From Amycolatopsis japonica (lineage in GTDB: Bacteria > Actinomycetota > Actinomycetes > Mycobacteriales > Pseudonocardiaceae), in the NCBI RefSeq assembly GCF_000732925.1, contig NZ_CP008953.1, positions 5,518,001-5,582,000 of the forward strand: a stretch of 64,000 nucleotides of DNA. The letters run 5' to 3'. The notes under the pieces are model-generated. The model searched no databases and was not told the DNA's origin. It worked only from the letters and a program-made list of their open reading frames with translations. The position numbers and the translations under genes were made by a program. Each line of letters opens with the position of its first letter. The stretch's first letter is position 1. Shown piece after piece: positions 43,484-52,250 of this stretch.

Positions 43484-44884
43484 GTGGCAGCCGCAAGAAC
43501 CGCAACCCGAAGCGGGACGAAGACAGCGACCGCAGCCGGCGAGCCGGCCGACGAGGCAGCCACCGACGCGGCGAAGCCCGCGGCGCGCAAGACCGCCGCC
43601 AAGGCGGCCGGCGCGAAGAAGGCCCCGGCGAAGAAGGCTCCGGCCAAGAAACCCAGCACCAAGGGTGCGAAGACCGAAGACGGCGACCCGGAAGACGGTC
43701 CCGGCGACCTCGACGAGGCCGACCTCGAGACCCCGGATCTGTCCGACCTCGAAGAGGTCGAGGTGGATGTCGTCGACGCTTCCGTCACCGAGGAGACGGA
43801 CGAGGACGCGGAGTCCGAGGAGGACGTCGAAGAGACGCCCGCCCGCGGGCGCCGCACGTCGACCGACAAGAACGCCGGAAAGACTTCCGACAACCCGGAC
43901 TTCGTCTGGGACGAGGAAGAGTCCGAGGCGCTGCGCCAGGCCCGCAAGGACGCCGAGCTCACCGCTTCGGCCGACTCGGTCCGCGCGTACCTCAAGCAGA
44001 TCGGCAAGGTCGCCCTGCTGAACGCCGAGGAGGAGGTGGAGCTCGCCAAGCGCATCGAGGCCGGGCTCTACGCCGCCGAGCGCGTCCGCAACGCCGAGGA
44101 GGAGGGCGAGAAGCTCGTCACCCAGATGCGGCGCGACCTCAAGTGGATCGTGCGCGACGGTGAGCGGGCGAAGAACCACCTCCTGGAGGCGAACCTCCGG
44201 CTCGTGGTCTCGCTGGCCAAGCGCTACACCGGCCGTGGCATGGCGTTCCTGGACCTGATCCAGGAGGGCAACCTCGGCCTGATCCGCGCGGTCGAGAAGT
44301 TCGACTACACCAAGGGCTACAAGTTCTCCACGTACGCCACCTGGTGGATCCGTCAGGCGATCACCCGCGCGATGGCCGACCAGGCCCGCACCATCCGTAT
44401 CCCGGTGCACATGGTCGAGGTCATCAACAAGCTCGGCCGCATACAGCGTGAACTGCTGCAGGACCTCGGTCGCGAGCCCACCCCCGAAGAGCTCGCGAAG
44501 GAAATGGACATCTCCCCGGAGAAGGTCCTCGAGATCCAGCAGTACGCCCGTGAGCCGATCTCGCTCGACCAGACCATCGGCGACGAGGGCGACTCGCAGC
44601 TCGGTGACTTCATCGAAGACTCCGAGGCCGTCGTCGCGGTCGACGCGGTGTCGTTCACGCTGCTGCAGGACCAGCTCCAGTCGGTGCTGCAGACGCTGTC
44701 CGAACGTGAGGCGGGAGTGGTGCGGCTGCGGTTCGGCCTCACCGACGGCCAGCCGCGCACGCTCGACGAGATCGGCCAGGTGTACGGGGTGACCCGTGAG
44801 CGCATCCGGCAGATCGAGTCGAAGACGATGTCGAAGCTGCGTCACCCGTCGCGTTCGCAAGTGCTGCGCGACTATCTGGACTGA
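43484..44884 (+). CDS. sigA: Principal RNA polymerase sigma factor
   Basis: 466 aa, GTG start after GAAAGGGCG. The N-terminal ~150 residues are Ala/Lys-rich ([12 protein letters not shown]) then acidic, as in actinobacterial principal sigma factors. Region 1.2 ([11 protein letters not shown], ~165), region 2 with the [14 protein letters not shown] and [13 protein letters not shown] core (~240-300), region 3 and region 4 helix-turn-helix ([14 protein letters not shown], ~440). It directs housekeeping transcription. Equals Rv2703 and anchors the conserved block. Followed 15 bp later by a strong terminator. Confidence 0.98.
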   Translation: MAAARTATRSGTKTATAAGEPADEAATDAAKPAARKTAAKAAGAKKAPAKKAPAKKPSTKGAKTEDGDPEDGPGDLDEADLETPDLSDLEEVEVDVVDASVTEETDEDAESEEDVEETPARGRRTSTDKNAGKTSDNPDFVWDEEESEALRQARKDAELTASADSVRAYLKQIGKVALLNAEEEVELAKRIEAGLYAAERVRNAEEEGEKLVTQMRRDLKWIVRDGERAKNHLLEANLRLVVSLAKRYTGRGMAFLDLIQEGNLGLIRAVEKFDYTKGYKFSTYATWWIRQAITRAMADQARTIRIPVHMVEVINKLGRIQRELLQDLGREPTPEELAKEMDISPEKVLEIQQYAREPISLDQTIGDEGDSQLGDFIEDSEAVVAVDAVSFTLLQDQLQSVLQTLSEREAGVVRLRFGLTDGQPRTLDEIGQVYGVTRERIRQIESKTMSKLRHPSRSQVLRDYLD

Positions 44885-44899
44885 GCCCAGGGTTCACGG

Positions 44900-44934
44900 A
44901 AAACCCCGTCACCGTTTTCGGTGGCGGGGTTTTT
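44900..44934 (+). terminator. Intrinsic terminator of sigA
   Basis: 15-bp stem AAAACCCCGTCACCG / CGGTGGCGGGGTTTT with one G-T pair, loop TTTT, T-run 44930-44934. Confidence 0.9.
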
Positions 44935-44978
44935 CGCGTCCGGTGTCGAATCGCGGCCCGCCCGTTCGACGCGTGGGT

Positions 44979-45497
44979 ATGACGAAACCTCACGCCACCA
45001 AGAACCTCGACCGCTACGGATCCGCGGAACTCCCCTGGAGCCGCGCGCGGGACGTCCTCGCCGAGGACACCCCGACCGCCGACCTGACCTTCTTCGTGAC
45101 CACCGTGCGCCCCGACGGACGTCCGCATTCGGCGGGCGTCGGCGCCGTCTGGGTGGACGACGTCCTGTACTTCAAAGGCGGGCCGGGCACCCGCCGGTCC
45201 CGCAACCTGGCCGCGAACCCGGCGTGCGCCGTTTCGGTGCGGCTGCGGGGAATCGACCTCACGATGGAGGGCGAGGCGCACCGGGTCACCGATCCGGCGA
45301 CACTGGAACGGGTCGCGGCGGTCTACCGGACGGGCGGCTGGCCCGCGACGGTGGAGGGCGACGCGCTCACCGCTCCCTTCAGCGCGCCCAGCGCGGGCGC
45401 CCCGCCCTGGTATCTGTACCGCCTCGCCCTGCGCCGGGCCATCGGCGTGGCGGGCGCCGAACCCCATGGCGCCACCCGCTGGGACTTCACCCCGTGA
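44979..45497 (+). CDS. Pyridoxamine 5'-phosphate oxidase-fold (PPOX/FMN-binding) protein
   Basis: 172 aa from the ATG at 44979 (GTG at 44973 possible). Split-barrel flavin-binding pattern: ADLTFFVTTVRPDGRPHSAGVGAVW (first strands), LYFKGGPGTRRSRNLAANPACAVSV and the C-terminal TRWDF. Such proteins bind FMN or F420 and reduce varied substrates; a specific role cannot be named. Its stop lies 2 bp before the repeat element starting at 45500. Confidence 0.82.
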   Translation: MTKPHATKNLDRYGSAELPWSRARDVLAEDTPTADLTFFVTTVRPDGRPHSAGVGAVWVDDVLYFKGGPGTRRSRNLAANPACAVSVRLRGIDLTMEGEAHRVTDPATLERVAAVYRTGGWPATVEGDALTAPFSAPSAGAPPWYLYRLALRRAIGVAGAEPHGATRWDFTP

Positions 45498-45543
45498 TCT
45501 CGTGAGTGGTAAGGACGGTCGTCGAGGGGTCGCTCGGGTCTCG

Positions 45544-45604
45544 GAGCTTGATCAACGGAGGATCAGGGACACTCAATGTCCCCGATCTTCCGTTGATCAA
45601 GCTC
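45544..45604. repeat. 61-bp palindrome, TTGATCAACGGAGGATC type (family D)
   Basis: Arms start GAGCTTGATCAACGGA and end TCCGTTGATCAAGCTC, central GGGACA / TGTCCC. Homologue of 11489-11549. Confidence 0.8.
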
Positions 45605-45623
45605 GCACGACCCGGTTCGCTGC

Positions 45624-45672
45624 CGAGTGGGGAAGATTCCGGACACTGAACGTCCCAAATCCTCCCCACTCG
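45624..45672. repeat. 49-bp palindrome, GTGGGGAAGATTCC type (family D)
   Basis: 21-bp arms from CGAGTGGGGAAGATT to AATCCTCCCCACTCG with three mismatches; loop ACTGAAC. Homologue of 11412-11458. Confidence 0.75.
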
Positions 45673-45721
45673 CCGACATCGGCTCCACCACGACAGCGGG
45701 ACGAGGCCAAGTCGCTACCAC

Positions 45722-46921
45722 TCACGACCTCCCCGTCAAGGTGGTCCACGGGACGTGGACGGTGACCCGCTCCCGTAGCTGCTCGTTCATCAGCCACAGC
45801 TCCCCCGTCGCCGGCCAGTACGACAGGTTCTGCGAGTTCACCGGCGCCCGGCCGCTCAGCCGCGACGTCGAAGTGCCGCCGACCCCGCCGTGCAGGCACG
45901 AAGGATGGTCACCCGCCACCCCGGCGTACTCGGGACACACACCGGTCAGCACGAAATATCCGTTGCGTGCCACCGCTCCCTGCATGCCCCACACCGGCGA
46001 CACGAAGCCTTCCTTCGCGTGCACGGTGCCGTCGGCCGACAGCTTGGGCAGCCCGGTCGCGCGGTCGAACGGCCACCGCAGCACCCGGCCGCCCGCCGCG
46101 TTCGGGATGTGCTCCGACGTCACGATCGAGCCGTCACTGTGGTCGAACGACATCGTCGCGAGACACGGCCGGATCCCGGGCGCGTTGGTGCAGCCACCGC
46201 CGCCGGGGTACCAGTAGGCGCCGATCTGCGGCATCGCGTAGTCGTAGAACGCCGCGTGGTACTTGCCGTCCGAACCCTTGCCGACGACGCCGGAGCTGTC
46301 GTCGACCTTCCAGAAGTGCGTGGTGTCGAAGACCCGCACCACTCCCCCGGTGGTCGCGACGAACAGCCGGTTCCCGATCCACGTCATGCCGTGCCCGTGC
46401 CCTTGCACGACGGCGAAGTTGTCGTTCGACGTCGGTTCGACGAGCAGCACGTGCCGGTAGCCCAGCCCGGTCGCGTCCACAAAGGACAGACGAACCATGG
46501 TGTCGCCGGGAGTGTGCCAGGACGTCGCCACCACCCGTTTGCCGCCGACCTTCCCGGTCGCCGCGTCGGCGTCGCCGGAACCGGTCAGTCCCTGCGGGAT
46601 CCAGTCGTTGGTCTTGTCGTCGTTGGCGTCTTCCCAGCAGAATCCCGCCGGGTTCAGCGCCGCCGCGAGATACGTGGCGTGGCACAGCGGCCGCGCCTTC
46701 CGGTTCGCCGACGACAGGATCTCCGGCAGCCCGCGTGCCGGAAGGTGGTTCTCCAGCGCGGCGATCCGGGCGCCGTAGGTGCCGAAGCTCGAACCGGAGG
46801 TCCAGCGGAAACCGTCGACCGTGGCCGCGTCCATCTTCGGGAAGGCGGCCGCGGCGGAGGCCACGCCCGGGATGAACGCGAACACCAGCAGGAGTGAAGC
46901 GAGAAGTCCCAGCCTCTTCAT
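45722..46921 (-). CDS. Secreted protein of unknown function
   Basis: 399 aa from the ATG at 46921 (MKRLGLLASLLLVFAFIPG), a clear Sec signal peptide cut near VASAAAA (~30). No catalytic motif was recognised. The mature part has repeated strand-like stretches (HGMTWIGNRLFVATTGGVVRVFD; GGRVLRWPFDRATGLPKL; GYFVLTGVCPEYAG) that suggest a beta-propeller, and three Cys pairs (CHATY/CWED, CTN/CLA, CPEY/CLHG) that could form disulfides. The end of the ORF, TCG TGA GTGG, comes from the flanking repeat element. Confidence 0.8.
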   Translation of the reverse strand: MKRLGLLASLLLVFAFIPGVASAAAAFPKMDAATVDGFRWTSGSSFGTYGARIAALENHLPARGLPEILSSANRKARPLCHATYLAAALNPAGFCWEDANDDKTNDWIPQGLTGSGDADAATGKVGGKRVVATSWHTPGDTMVRLSFVDATGLGYRHVLLVEPTSNDNFAVVQGHGHGMTWIGNRLFVATTGGVVRVFDTTHFWKVDDSSGVVGKGSDGKYHAAFYDYAMPQIGAYWYPGGGGCTNAPGIRPCLATMSFDHSDGSIVTSEHIPNAAGGRVLRWPFDRATGLPKLSADGTVHAKEGFVSPVWGMQGAVARNGYFVLTGVCPEYAGVAGDHPSCLHGGVGGTSTSRLSGRAPVNSQNLSYWPATGELWLMNEQLRERVTVHVPWTTLTGRS

Positions 46922-46967
46922 GCCCGCGAGCCTCCCGGCCGCGCGCATACTTTCGATACAAACCGCT

Positions 46968-47345
46968 TCAGGACACGGAAAGCCCGCGCTCGGCCAGGGA
47001 TTCCTCGACGCGCAGCCGTTCGATCTCCCGGTCGAAACCCTCCGGCAGCTCGGCCAGCCGGTGCTCGACCTCGACCTCCCGGCAGGCCTGGACGAGCAGC
47101 GCGTCGTACGCCTGCCTGGTGCCGTACCGGCGGACGGCGGAGGCGCCGGACGGAAGCTCCGCCAGCTGCCGGTGCACCCGGCGGAGATCGGCGGCGAGTT
47201 TCTCGATGGGCGGCCCGGCCGGGAGTTCGGGTCGACGGCGGCCGCGCCACCACCGCAGCCCGGCCGGCACCTTCAGCGCGCACCAGAAAAGAACCGAAGG
47301 CGCCACGGCGACCACGGCGTACAGCGCGACAGGCCCGGTGGCCAT
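46968..47345 (-). CDS. Small membrane-anchored protein, unknown
   Basis: 125 aa. One N-terminal membrane segment (~5-24), a basic stretch (RWWRGRRRP) and a helical, Glu/Arg-rich cytoplasmic tail (IEKLAADLRRVHRQLAEL) likely to form a coiled coil. No family recognised; codon usage and divergence from the methyltransferase gene support coding. Confidence 0.7.
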   Translation of the reverse strand: MATGPVALYAVVAVAPSVLFWCALKVPAGLRWWRGRRRPELPAGPPIEKLAADLRRVHRQLAELPSGASAVRRYGTRQAYDALLVQACREVEVEHRLAELPEGFDREIERLRVEESLAERGLSVS

Positions 47346-47407
47346 GACTCATGGTAATCCCGCGCGGAGCACCGGAGAAGCCACGAATCCGGGCTATATT
47401 CGCGACT

Positions 47408-48199
47408 GTGCTGACCGAGGGCTACCGCTACCCGGACGCCGGCGACCACGTCACCGGTGTGTTCATCCGACGGCACGAACCCTACGACGGCTACTGGACG
47501 GCCAGCGAGGACCGCGCGCTCGGGAAGGTCGCCGAACGGCTCACCGAGATCCTCCCCCCGCGCGAGCGGGTCAAGGCGCTCGACGCCGGCTGCGGCGAAG
47601 GCCGCCTTCTCCCCTGGCTCGCCCGGTTCTCCGCCGACGTCACCGCCGCGGATCCCGACCCGGACCGGCTGGCCAAGGCACGCGAGACCGTCGTCGAAGA
47701 CACCGAGTTCTCCTTCGCCGTCTCGCCGATCACGGATTTGGACGGCGGCCCGTACGACCTCGTGATGTGCAGTCACGTCATCCAGCACGTGCCGACGCCG
47801 GACGTCGGACCGATCCTGCGGCGGCTGGCCGGGATCACCGCGCCCGGCGGCGTACTGGTGCTCGCCTACAGCCGGTCGCCGATCGGGCAGGGCACGTTCA
47901 GCCTCGACAGCGTCGAAGCAGGCGACGAAGTCCGCTCACGCCGGGTATCGCGCGAAGAGTTCGACCAAGCACTGCAGGACGGCGGCCCGGCGCTCCCGGT
48001 GCGCCATCTGGACCCGGCGGAGATCGCCGCCGACGCGGCCGAAGCGGGCTGGCGCACCGAGTGGGAATGGACGTACCACGTCCTCGACGATCTCGGCCCT
48101 GCCGACGAGCACATCGACCGCGACGAACTCGTCAACGCCTCCGGCCCGCTGCGCCGCCATCTCGGCCGGGACCTGATCACGGTGCTGCGCCGCCCATGA
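47408..48199 (+). CDS. Class I SAM-dependent methyltransferase
   Basis: 263 aa, GTG start. Rossmann motif I ALDAGCGEGRLLPWLA (~57), acidic motif II AADPDPDRL, then YDLVMCSHVIQHV and LAGITAPGGVLVL. Substrate unknown. Stop overlaps the start of the next gene (ATGAC), so the two are translationally coupled, which hints at a shared function. Confidence 0.88.
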   Translation: MLTEGYRYPDAGDHVTGVFIRRHEPYDGYWTASEDRALGKVAERLTEILPPRERVKALDAGCGEGRLLPWLARFSADVTAADPDPDRLAKARETVVEDTEFSFAVSPITDLDGGPYDLVMCSHVIQHVPTPDVGPILRRLAGITAPGGVLVLAYSRSPIGQGTFSLDSVEAGDEVRSRRVSREEFDQALQDGGPALPVRHLDPAEIAADAAEAGWRTEWEWTYHVLDDLGPADEHIDRDELVNASGPLRRHLGRDLITVLRRP

Positions 48200-49386
48200 C
48201 CGCGGTGCTCCTCACCTTCGCGTGGGCGGTCCCGCTGTCGGAGCGGGAGGCCGGGAAGGTACTGGACGGCGGACGGGACCGCGGCCTGCTGGCCCACCTC
48301 GACGGGAAACTCGGCGACGAGTGGACGGCGGCGGAGAATTTCCTGGCCAGTTACACGACACCACCGCGAAGACGGGTGCTGCGCAAACGCAGGCTCGCGA
48401 TCCGCGTCGGCGAGACCGGCCTGCCGTGCGAACTCGTCGTCACCTGGCATCCCGCCTACCACGCGATGACGCTGGTCCTCGCCACCACGATCACCGGCGC
48501 GGCGGCGGACGGGCCCTCCGCCGAGTTCGACCTCGCCATCGCGATCCTGCAAAGCCTTCAGGGCCGGGAGACGTCGAACGGGGAGAAAGGGCTGCACGGC
48601 CGCTACGGCGAGAAGACGTTCCCTTCGCTCCTCAAGGCCGTCACCCACGTCTTCGAGGACCTGACCAGGGGTTGCGACCTCTCCGAAGGGCTCGGCCGCA
48701 AGGGCTGGTGCGTCGAACTGCGGTCCCACGACGGGCATCCGCCCGCCCAGCGGGTCGCCGCCGATCCCCGGCCGTTCTACGGGATGGCGACCAGCGACGA
48801 GGGCTGGCGGTTCGTGCCCCGCGAGGTCGCCAGGGACGCGCTCGGCCCGTCGTGGGGCACGCGGTCCTTCGTCGCCGCGTACACGATGGCGGGCGGGATC
48901 GTCTGCCTCAACAGCAAGGATTCCGAATACGTCGAGCACCAGGCCGAGCTGATGCGCGGCCCGTTCGGCGACGCCGAACCGTATTTCGGCATCGACAGCG
49001 AGATCGGCGGGCTCGACCACGGGATGCTCTTCATCCTCGAACGCGTCCTCATCCGGATGGCGCTGGCCGACCAGTGGCTGGCGTCGATGAAGCAGACCGG
49101 GAGCCGCACCCGGCTGCTGCGCGGCTCGCTCGACGACATCCTCGAAATGCTGCATTCGGTGCTGCCGCCCGAGATCGATTCCCTGGAGCGCCGGCTGGTC
49201 ACCAGCATGGGCGTGGAGCGGATCATCGCGCAGCTCGACCGCCAGGCCGAGGCGATGGACGAGGAGACCAGGTACGCCTACGAGAACACGGTGAGCGCGC
49301 GGGTCACGCGGCTCACCGTGGTGACCGTCGTGCTGACGGTCGTCACCATCGTCCTCGGGGTCCTGCAGGTGCTCGTCTCACTCTGA
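48196..49386 (+). CDS. Unknown protein with C-terminal membrane anchor, coupled to methyltransferase
   Basis: 396 aa. No family recognised with confidence. Residues 1-310 are soluble alpha/beta (ETGLPCELVVTWHPAYHAM; FDLAIAILQSLQG); ~310-365 is a charged helix likely to be a coiled coil (SLERRLVTSMGVERIIAQLD); a single Val/Leu/Thr-rich membrane helix (~368-395) ends the protein. The layout recalls CorA-like or conflict-system anchored proteins, but no signature such as GMN is present. Overlaps the methyltransferase gene by 4 nt and the convergent gene by 9 bp. Confidence 0.7.
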   Translation: MTAVLLTFAWAVPLSEREAGKVLDGGRDRGLLAHLDGKLGDEWTAAENFLASYTTPPRRRVLRKRRLAIRVGETGLPCELVVTWHPAYHAMTLVLATTITGAAADGPSAEFDLAIAILQSLQGRETSNGEKGLHGRYGEKTFPSLLKAVTHVFEDLTRGCDLSEGLGRKGWCVELRSHDGHPPAQRVAADPRPFYGMATSDEGWRFVPREVARDALGPSWGTRSFVAAYTMAGGIVCLNSKDSEYVEHQAELMRGPFGDAEPYFGIDSEIGGLDHGMLFILERVLIRMALADQWLASMKQTGSRTRLLRGSLDDILEMLHSVLPPEIDSLERRLVTSMGVERIIAQLDRQAEAMDEETRYAYENTVSARVTRLTVVTVVLTVVTIVLGVLQVLVSL

Positions 49387-49584
49387 CCGGCGCCCCTTGC
49401 GGGCGCGTTCGGCGAACAGCACCGCCACGCCCGCGGCCACCATCAGCGCGCTCGCCACCACGTGCATCCCCGGCGGGAGAAGGTGCAGCTGGACGAACCA
49501 GCTCGGGTTCGTACTCCCCAGCAACCGGTTGATCAGTCCACCACCGCCCTGCACCAGCAGCAGGATCCCCAGCAGTTCGATCAT
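49378..49584 (-). CDS. Small two-helix membrane protein
   Basis: 68 aa. Hydrophobic helices at ~3-17 and ~38-59, basic C terminus (RARKGRRSE). Start ATG overlaps the stop of the upstream membrane-protein gene (ATGA). No family recognised. Confidence 0.6.
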   Translation of the reverse strand: MIELLGILLLVQGGGGLINRLLGSTNPSWFVQLHLLPPGMHVVASALMVAAGVAVLFAERARKGRRSE

Positions 49585-50165
49585 CGTCGTGCCCCTTCCC
49601 CGACCCGGTCCTTGGGTGAGAACTCCTGCCACAGCGGCCCCGTGGCGAACCAGATGGCGGTCACGACCCCCAGCCGTGGCAGCCAGCCCCACAACGGGTC
49701 GGCCTGCGCGGTGCCGCCCGCCATGACGATCAGCAGGAGCAGCACCCCGGCGGCCAGCCCGCAGGCCAGCACGCATTTGAACCAGTCACGCCATTCGGCG
49801 CGCCGCTGCTCCCGGCCCCTCGGCTTGGGCGGCGGTGGCGGCCCGCCCGCGAACCGGTGCGCGAACCGCACGTCGGCCCATTTGATCATCGAATGCCCGA
49901 ACACCACGCTGAAGCCCAGGTACACCGCGGCGAGGCCGTGCACGAAGTTCGCCGTGGCCCCGTTGCGCAGATCGATGACGGTCGCGACCAGCACCACGAT
50001 GTCGATCACCGGGGTCAGGAGCAGCAGCGCGACACCGGTGCGCTTGAGCTTGAGCGGATAGCGGGCCACGAGGCCGGCGAGGATGGCGACCCAGAAACCG
50101 ATCTCCCCGCCGGCGATCACGGCCGCCATCGGGTTTCTTTCGATGAAGTCCCAGATCTCGTTCAC
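49581..50165 (-). CDS. Multi-pass membrane protein, unknown
   Basis: 194 aa from the GTG at 50165. Five to six hydrophobic segments (~15-35, 45-65, 75-95, 130-150, 160-180) and a proline-rich cytoplasmic loop (GGPPPPPKPRGREQ, ~107-120). No recognised domain. Operon with the 68-aa membrane protein; divergent from the sensor kinase at 50276, which might sense the same envelope condition. Confidence 0.7.
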   Translation of the reverse strand: MNEIWDFIERNPMAAVIAGGEIGFWVAILAGLVARYPLKLKRTGVALLLLTPVIDIVVLVATVIDLRNGATANFVHGLAAVYLGFSVVFGHSMIKWADVRFAHRFAGGPPPPPKPRGREQRRAEWRDWFKCVLACGLAAGVLLLLIVMAGGTAQADPLWGWLPRLGVVTAIWFATGPLWQEFSPKDRVGEGARR

Positions 50166-50275
50166 GAGCCGAGTCTGTCTCGCGAGGGGGCGGGGCCGCG
50201 TCGGCGAACGGCACGAGATCATCGTCATCAGTTCGTAGGACCCCGCGGCGGGTGCCGGTGTGCTGGGATGGAACG

Positions 50276-51454
50276 GTGCCCACGTTCGTCCCGCGCCTGA
50301 ACCACCTCGCCGAATGGAAACAGGACCTCGTCATCGCCTTCGGCACCTGGATCCTGGGCGTGCTGGTCTATCTCAGCGGGATGCACGTGCTGCTCAACGG
50401 CAAGGACGACACGCCGCTGTGGATCCGGCTGACCGAACTGACCGTGTTGTGCCTCCTGCAGGTGCTGCGCCGCAAGGTCCCTTTAGGACTGTTGTGCGGG
50501 CTCGTCGTCCTCGGCGTGGACATCGCGTTCGGTCCCTCGCTGCCGATCTTCGTCATCTTCACCGACTTCCTCTACGCGACGACGCTGTACGGCTCACGAC
50601 GGGTCAGCCGGGTGATGATCGGTGTCGCCGCGGTCGGGACGCTCGCCGCGGTCTGCCTGGCGCTCCTGTTCTCCGCGCAGTGGCGCACGGCGATCCTCGT
50701 CGCATTCGCGTTCCTGCCGTTCCTGGTCACCCCGGTGTGGTGGGCGGCCAACGTCCGTCAGCAGCGGGACATCGCCCACAACGAGCGGGCGAACGCGGTC
50801 CAGCTGGCCACGATCGGCGAACTGGACCGGAAGGCCGCCGTGGCGGGCGAACGGTCGAAGATGGCGCGGGATCTGCACGACGTCATCGCCGGGCATCTCT
50901 CGGCGATCGCGATCCAGTCCGAAGCCGCGCTGTCCATGGCCACCGCCGACCCGAAGCTGTCCAGGAAGGTGCTGGAATCGGTGCGGGAGAACAGTGTCAG
51001 CGCGCTGGAGGAGATGCGCGCGATGATCGGGCTGCTGCGCGCGGACACCGAGATCGAGCCGACCGCGCCCGCCCGGCTGGCCGAACTGTCCAAACTGGTC
51101 GAATCGGCGCGGGCGAGCGGGCTGGCGGTCGAACTCGGCGCCGTACCGGGCCGGTCCGCCGACCTGCCCGCCGCGGTCGACCTGACCGCGTACCGGATCG
51201 CGCAGGAAGCGCTGACCAACGCGATGAAACACGCTCCCGGCGGGCGGGCCGTCCTCGACATCCGGTCGAGCGGCGGCATACTCACCGTCGAGGTGCGCAA
51301 TGATCTTCAGCCGGGCCGCCCCGGCGACGGCGGGACCGGCCTCGGCCTGCTGAACATGCGGGAACGCGCCGCCGCGGTGGGCGGCACCTTCACCGCCGGG
51401 CCGTCCGGCGGCCGCTGGCTGGTCCGCGCCGAACTGCCTCTGGAGGGGTCTTGA
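50276..51454 (+). CDS. NarL-type sensor histidine kinase
   Basis: 392 aa, GTG start. Four to five membrane helices in the first ~155 residues without a large external domain, then HisKA_3 dimerisation domain with the phosphoacceptor in MARDLHDVIAGHLSAI (~202), and a C-terminal ATPase domain (NAMKHAPGG; GTGLGLLNMRERAAA). It phosphorylates the LuxR-type regulator encoded by the overlapping next gene. Signal unknown; membrane-embedded sensing is likely. Confidence 0.92.
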   Translation: MPTFVPRLNHLAEWKQDLVIAFGTWILGVLVYLSGMHVLLNGKDDTPLWIRLTELTVLCLLQVLRRKVPLGLLCGLVVLGVDIAFGPSLPIFVIFTDFLYATTLYGSRRVSRVMIGVAAVGTLAAVCLALLFSAQWRTAILVAFAFLPFLVTPVWWAANVRQQRDIAHNERANAVQLATIGELDRKAAVAGERSKMARDLHDVIAGHLSAIAIQSEAALSMATADPKLSRKVLESVRENSVSALEEMRAMIGLLRADTEIEPTAPARLAELSKLVESARASGLAVELGAVPGRSADLPAAVDLTAYRIAQEALTNAMKHAPGGRAVLDIRSSGGILTVEVRNDLQPGRPGDGGTGLGLLNMRERAAAVGGTFTAGPSGGRWLVRAELPLEGS

Positions 51455-52113
51455 GCGACGGGAACATCAGGGTGCTGGTCGCCGACGACCACGGCGCGAT
51501 CCGTGCCGGGCTGATGATGATCCTCGGCAACGCCGAGGGTATCGAGGTGGTCGGCGAGGCCGCGGACGGCGCCATCGCCGTCCGCCAGGCGAAGGCGCTC
51601 AAGCCGGACGTCGTGCTGATGGACGTGCGGATGCCCGGGGTCGACGGCATCGCCGCCACGCGGGAACTGACCGCGGAGGGGCTGTGCGAGGTCCTCGTGC
51701 TCACCACCTTCGATCTCGACGAGTACGTCCACGCCGCGCTGCGGGCGGGCGCGGCCGGGTTCCTGCTGAAGTCGGTGGAGGCGTCGCGGCTGATCGAGGC
51801 GGTGAAGCTGGTCGCGGCGGGCGAAGGAGTGCTCGCGCCGCAGGTCACGCGGAAGCTGATCGCCGCCTTCGCCGCCGGGACCCGTGAACCCTCCGTCGCC
51901 CCCGCCGGGCTCGAAGACCTGACCGAACGCGAGCGCGAAGTGCTGGCGTGCCTGGGCGGCGGCCTGTCCAACGCGCAGATCGGCACGCGGCTGCACATCG
52001 GCGAGACGACGGTGAAGACGCACGTCTCCCGGGTGCTGACGAAACTGGGGCTGCGGTCGCGGGTGCAGGCGGCGATCCTGGCGCAGGAGAACGGTGTCGT
52101 GCTGGAGGGGTGA
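51451..52113 (+). CDS. LuxR/NarL-family response regulator
   Basis: 220 aa with a TTG start, 3 nt after GGAGGGG and overlapping the kinase stop in TTGA. Receiver domain with Asp57 in VVLMDVRMPG and Lys in FLLKSVE; C-terminal LuxR helix-turn-helix (~150-212: LTEREREVLACLGGGLSNAQIG). Targets unknown; the neighbouring transporter or membrane proteins are candidates. Confidence 0.93.
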   Translation: MSDGNIRVLVADDHGAIRAGLMMILGNAEGIEVVGEAADGAIAVRQAKALKPDVVLMDVRMPGVDGIAATRELTAEGLCEVLVLTTFDLDEYVHAALRAGAAGFLLKSVEASRLIEAVKLVAAGEGVLAPQVTRKLIAAFAAGTREPSVAPAGLEDLTEREREVLACLGGGLSNAQIGTRLHIGETTVKTHVSRVLTKLGLRSRVQAAILAQENGVVLEG

Positions 52114-52141
52114 ACTTCCACCACGACTGTCGCGCGTGGGC

Positions 52142-52187
52142 TGAAGGCTCCCTTCACCGCGTCTGATGCGGCGAAAGCTCCCTTCAC
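52142..52187. repeat. Rearranged family B element
   Basis: TGAAGGCTCCCTTCA, spacer CCGCGTCTGATGCGG, then GAAAGCTCCCTTCAC. Spacer matches that of 22025-22081, but the second arm is in direct rather than inverted orientation. Confidence 0.65.
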
Positions 52188-52250
52188 CTCCGCCGGGTAC
52201 TCCTCCCACCGATCTGCGAGGTGGACGGCGATCTTCTAGCGTGACCCTTC

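Larger units (their letters stand above)
45500..45727. mobile_element. 228-bp palindrome-rich element bounded by TCGTGAGTGGTA
   Basis: Perfect 12-bp terminal inverted repeat TCGTGAGTGGTA (45500-45511) / TACCACTCACGA (45716-45727); similarity continues as AAGGAC / GCGAC. It fills the whole gap between two convergent genes. Inside are two family D palindromes. Right end gives the stop codon of the gene at 45722. No coding capacity. Confidence 0.6.

Noticed and set aside
42409-44055. Long upstream extension of the suhB frame
   Set aside because: Antisense to ppgK and sigA; inositol-phosphatase similarity starts at 42408.
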